From G001797105 sp964528155 (lineage in GTDB: Bacteria; Chloroflexota; Anaerolineae; Anaerolineales; E44-bin32), in NCBI GenBank assembly GCA_964528155.1, contig CAZGRL010000152.1, positions 1-7,821 on the forward strand: a DNA stretch of 7,821 nt. Reading direction: 5' to 3'. The translations under genes were made by a program, and so were the position numbers. The notes under the pieces are model-generated. The model did no database searches. It was not told the origin of the DNA and was given only the letters and a program-made list of their open reading frames with translations. This document shows positions 6,048 through 7,821 of the stretch, piece by piece. Numbering within the stretch: position 1 is the stretch's first letter; each line of letters starts with the position of its first letter.

Positions 6048-6755
6048 ATGACCTTAACCAAGGGACGGACTGAGCGTTTTGCAGCCCTTCTGTTGGCGTT
6101 GATCGCTCTAGCGGGTTTGTCCGCCGCGTGCTCCAGTAGTCCCGACCCGGACGAGCATCGGTTCGCGCAGCCTTGGCCGTTTTATCTGTACCTTCCAGAT
6201 ACGTATACGCCTGATCGGGCCTGGCCTCTCTTTATCGGTGTGAGTGGCTCATCCACCGACGGACGGAGTTGTTGGAATACATGGCAACGATACGCGGATG
6301 AGAAGGGGTATGTCCTCCTGTGCCCGGAGTTGGCCGACCCGGATGGGCAGCTCGAACAGCTCCGCGGAAACGCGAAGCTGTTGGACATTCTTGGGCGGGT
6401 CTATAAGGAGTATTCCCTACAACCCAAGATCTTCATGGCCGGCTTTTCGGCCGGCGGGCAATTCGTCCACGGTTATGCATTCATGAATCCCAACTATGTT
6501 GTGGGGGTCTCGGTGATAGCCACGGGGAACTACTACCAGCCGCCTCCATCAACAAGGCATATCCCCTTCGTCGTGATCGTCGGCGATCGCGATGATCCAG
6601 GGAATGTGGAGAATGCCAAGCAATTGGCTCGACTCTTGGAGCAGGGCGGATACTCAGTTGAGTTGCACGTCCTTGCAGGCGAAGGGCACACGATCTCAGA
6701 GGAAGCGATCCAGCTTACACTAGCCCTATTTGATCGTACCGTCGGGAGTGACTGA
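6048..6755 (+). CDS. Alpha/beta hydrolase, probable lipoprotein esterase
   Basis: The protein has 235 residues from the ATG at 6048. MTLTKGRTERF and a hydrophobic stretch (11-27) end in LSAAC-SSS, a lipobox-like site with C28. This suggests export and lipid anchoring, although serine at -3 is not ideal. The rest is a compact alpha/beta hydrolase resembling the esterase / PHB-depolymerase-like (LpqC, dienelactone hydrolase) group: FYLYLPDTYTPDRAWPLFIGVSG (45-67) with an early strand and oxyanion loop, the nucleophile elbow AGFSAGG (131-137, S134), the acid region VIVGDRDDP (177-184) and GEGHT with catalytic H214. The triad is therefore complete. The substrate is unknown; short esters are likely. 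A GTG at 6030 would add six residues. ATG 6048 keeps a typical signal peptide, with GGAGG at 6032-6036 and GGGG nearer. It stands alone between the structured gap and the IS element. Confidence 0.83.
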   Translation: MTLTKGRTERFAALLLALIALAGLSAACSSSPDPDEHRFAQPWPFYLYLPDTYTPDRAWPLFIGVSGSSTDGRSCWNTWQRYADEKGYVLLCPELADPDGQLEQLRGNAKLLDILGRVYKEYSLQPKIFMAGFSAGGQFVHGYAFMNPNYVVGVSVIATGNYYQPPPSTRHIPFVVIVGDRDDPGNVENAKQLARLLEQGGYSVELHVLAGEGHTISEEAIQLTLALFDRTVGSD

Positions 6756-6840
6756 GTGTCGGGAGCGAAGGTCCCTCTGTCTCTATGATGTGTTGGACAC
6801 CGACCGCTTATGATTTAGTGTAGGGCGGAAGGAGACCAAC

Positions 6841-7254
6841 GTGAACCAGAATCCGCTCACGGATGTCTTGATCGCTGCCCCGCCAGAGGCGACCAGCGAG
6901 GTCATCGCCCGTCCGGTGCGACGACGTTTCACTGCCGAGTATAAGCTGCGCATCCTGCAGGAGGCCGATCGATGTGCGCCTGGGGAGCTGGGCGCACTGC
7001 TGCGGCGCGAGGGGCTGTACAGCTCGAACCTGAGCAAGTGGCGGCGGCAGCGCCAAGCCGGACAACTGGCAGGCCTGAGCCCCAACAAGCGTGGGCGCAA
7101 AGTCGACGCCCAGGCCCAGGAACTGGCGCGGCTGGAGCGCGAGAATGCTCGACTGCAGGCGCAGCTCGAGCGGGCTGAGTTGATCATCGAGGCGCAAAAA
7201 AAGCTGCTCGTGCTGCTCAACCAGGAGATCCCCGAAGAGCCCGAGCCGAAGTGA
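6841..7254 (+). CDS. IS3-family transposase OrfA
   Basis: OrfA (137 residues) is the DNA-binding half of the transposase and recognises the terminal inverted repeats. A basic RRRFTAEYKLRILQEAD helix-turn-helix start (28-44) leads into LGALLRREGLYSSNLSKWRRQRQ (50-72), the typical IS3 HTH. A leucine-zipper coiled coil follows (about 90-128: AQELARLERENARLQAQLERAELIIEAQKKLLVLL), which mediates multimerisation. The GTG start at 6841 has AAGGAG 6 bases upstream (6829-6834). Near its end the frame passes over A AAA AAG (7197-7203), where part of the ribosomes would slip into orfB. Its TGA shares bases with a possible GTG start of orfB. The frame is intact. Confidence 0.93.
   Translation: MNQNPLTDVLIAAPPEATSEVIARPVRRRFTAEYKLRILQEADRCAPGELGALLRREGLYSSNLSKWRRQRQAGQLAGLSPNKRGRKVDAQAQELARLERENARLQAQLERAELIIEAQKKLLVLLNQEIPEEPEPK
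7197..7203 (+). promoter_or_regulatory. A AAA AAG slippery heptamer for -1 frameshifting
   Basis: In the orfA frame the heptamer falls as A-AAA-AAG, with K120 and K121 in the two slip codons. This is the arrangement used in IS911-type elements. After slippage the -1 frame from 7203 is open and runs directly into the orfB sequence, giving an OrfAB fusion. A GCCCGA / TCGGGC stem (7239-7244 and 7255-7260) lies 35 bases downstream, further than usual for a stimulator. Confidence 0.8.
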
Positions 7255-7821
7255 TCGGGCAGGTGGAGAGCCTGGGTGGGCAGATCGGCATGACGAAGGC
7301 ATGTGAGGTGCTGGGTCTGCCGCGCAGCAGCCTGTATGCGTCGCGCAAGCCGCGGCCGGCCAGGGTTCGCCAGCCGGGCGTGCCGCCTCGGGCGCTGACC
7401 GCCGAGGAGAAAGCGCGGGTGCGGGAAACCCTGAACGGCGAGCGCTTCGCCGACCTGGCGCCGCGGGAAGTCTACGCTACGCTGCTGGACGAAGGCCAAT
7501 ACCTGTGCTCGGTCCCGACGATGTATCGCATTCTGGGAGCCAACGGGGAGATACGCGAGCGCCGCAACCAGCTGCGCCACCCGGTCTATGCCAAGCCCCG
7601 CTTGGTGGCCACCGCACCCAATCAGGTTTGGACCTGGGACATCACCCGCCTGCCCGGGCCGGCGAGATGGGTCGGCTTCTGCCTGTACGTGCTGCTGGAT
7701 CTGTTCAGCCGCTTCGTCGTCGGTTGGCTGGTCGCCGAGCGCGAGAGCGCCGCCTTGGCCGAGCAATTGATCGACGAAAGCGCCGCTCGGCAGGGCATCA
7801 CCCCGGGCCAACTGTGCCTGC
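7251..7821 (+). CDS. IS3-family transposase OrfB, DDE integrase core (partial)
   Basis: The 190 codons visible from the GTG at 7251 run off the window with no stop. An N-terminal helical region contains RFADLAPREVYATLLDEGQYLCSVPTMYRIL (65-95), the usual HTH part before the core. APNQVWTWDITRLPGP (122-137) carries the first catalytic aspartate, D130. FCLYVLLDLFSRFVVGWLVAERES (143-166) is the next conserved strand pair of the rve core. The sequence stops at PGQLCL, just before the expected H-S/A-D-x-G second aspartate and the later glutamate. OrfB is normally made as the OrfAB fusion by -1 slippage at 7197-7203. The GTG overlaps the orfA stop (GTGA), so independent restarts are also possible. 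No damage is seen in the visible part. Confidence 0.92.
   Translation, partial: MIGQVESLGGQIGMTKACEVLGLPRSSLYASRKPRPARVRQPGVPPRALTAEEKARVRETLNGERFADLAPREVYATLLDEGQYLCSVPTMYRILGANGEIRERRNQLRHPVYAKPRLVATAPNQVWTWDITRLPGPARWVGFCLYVLLDLFSRFVVGWLVAERESAALAEQLIDESAARQGITPGQLCL

Larger units (their letters stand above)
6789..7821 (+). mobile_element. IS3-family insertion sequence, right end outside window
   Basis: A two-frame transposase (orfA and orfB in the -1 frame), a slippery A7 site and a conserved orfB core identify an IS3-family element. The left terminal repeat probably begins near 6789-6791 with TGTTGGACACC, about 34 bases after the hydrolase stop and 50 before orfA. The exact end cannot be fixed because the right end and target duplication are not in the window. 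G+C is about 72% in one sampled line of orfA, higher than in the rest of the window. Confidence 0.88.

Noticed and set aside
5394..6073. Several overlapping 65-149-residue frames on both strands over the end of the four-cysteine gene and the following gap
   Set aside because: They cross palindromic GC-rich DNA, lack ribosome binding sites and motifs, and contradict each other in frame.
6741..6764. Repeat of GTCGGGAG at the end of the hydrolase gene as a target-site duplication of the IS
   Set aside because: Both copies lie to the left of the IS end, so they cannot flank the insertion. An 8-base repeat at this distance may be chance.
6783..7811. A 342-residue frame on the minus strand
   Set aside because: It lies antisense to the IS3 transposase genes, whose protein motifs are clear. 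Its Arg/Ser/Gln-rich translation is typical of the opposite strand of GC-rich coding DNA.
1..7821. CRISPR array, tRNA or rRNA genes
   Set aside because: I saw no regularly spaced direct repeats, no tRNA-like cloverleaf with a CCA or TTCGA-type arm, and no rRNA signature on either strand by eye.

Overview
The window is about 60% G+C bacterial DNA with frequent GTG starts, ordinary Shine-Dalgarno (SD) sites and three exported proteins. One of these has a Pro/Thr/Ser-rich linker behind an N-terminal membrane anchor and one is a PD40-type beta-propeller. This style fits Chloroflexota (Anaerolineae-like), but that is an inference from style and no marker gene is present.

Region 1 (about 1-3430) is an accessory island. 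On the minus strand, reading right to left, an operator/promoter region at 3350-3395 is followed by a HigB-family toxin, a HigA-type antitoxin fused to an ImmA/IrrE-type zinc metallopeptidase, and a Beta-family protein. Spacing is tight (11 bases, then 1 base), so these three form one operon. The Beta gene is split by two apparent single-base losses near 1073 and 1037, from decay or sequence error. A plus-strand sce7726-family gene (PD-(D/E)XK nuclease-like) runs towards it and the two 3' ends overlap by 56 bases. Together they look like a toxin-antitoxin or defence-type module. A toxin, an antitoxin that carries its own protease domain, and a nuclease-fold partner sit together; the joint function is inference.

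Region 2 (about 3430-6760) is on the plus strand. It holds a membrane-anchored or secreted WD40/TolB-like propeller, a membrane-anchored protein of unknown function with four cysteines, a GC-rich 300-base intergenic stretch packed with palindromes and hairpins, and a probable lipoprotein alpha/beta hydrolase. The first two are probably co-transcribed. All three products act outside the cytoplasm.

Region 3 (about 6789-7821) is the left part of an IS3-family insertion sequence. It has a complete orfA, a canonical A AAA AAG slippery site for -1 frameshifting, and an orfB cut off by the window edge just before the second catalytic aspartate. Its G+C is clearly higher than that of the island (about 72% against 53% in single 60-base lines counted by hand).
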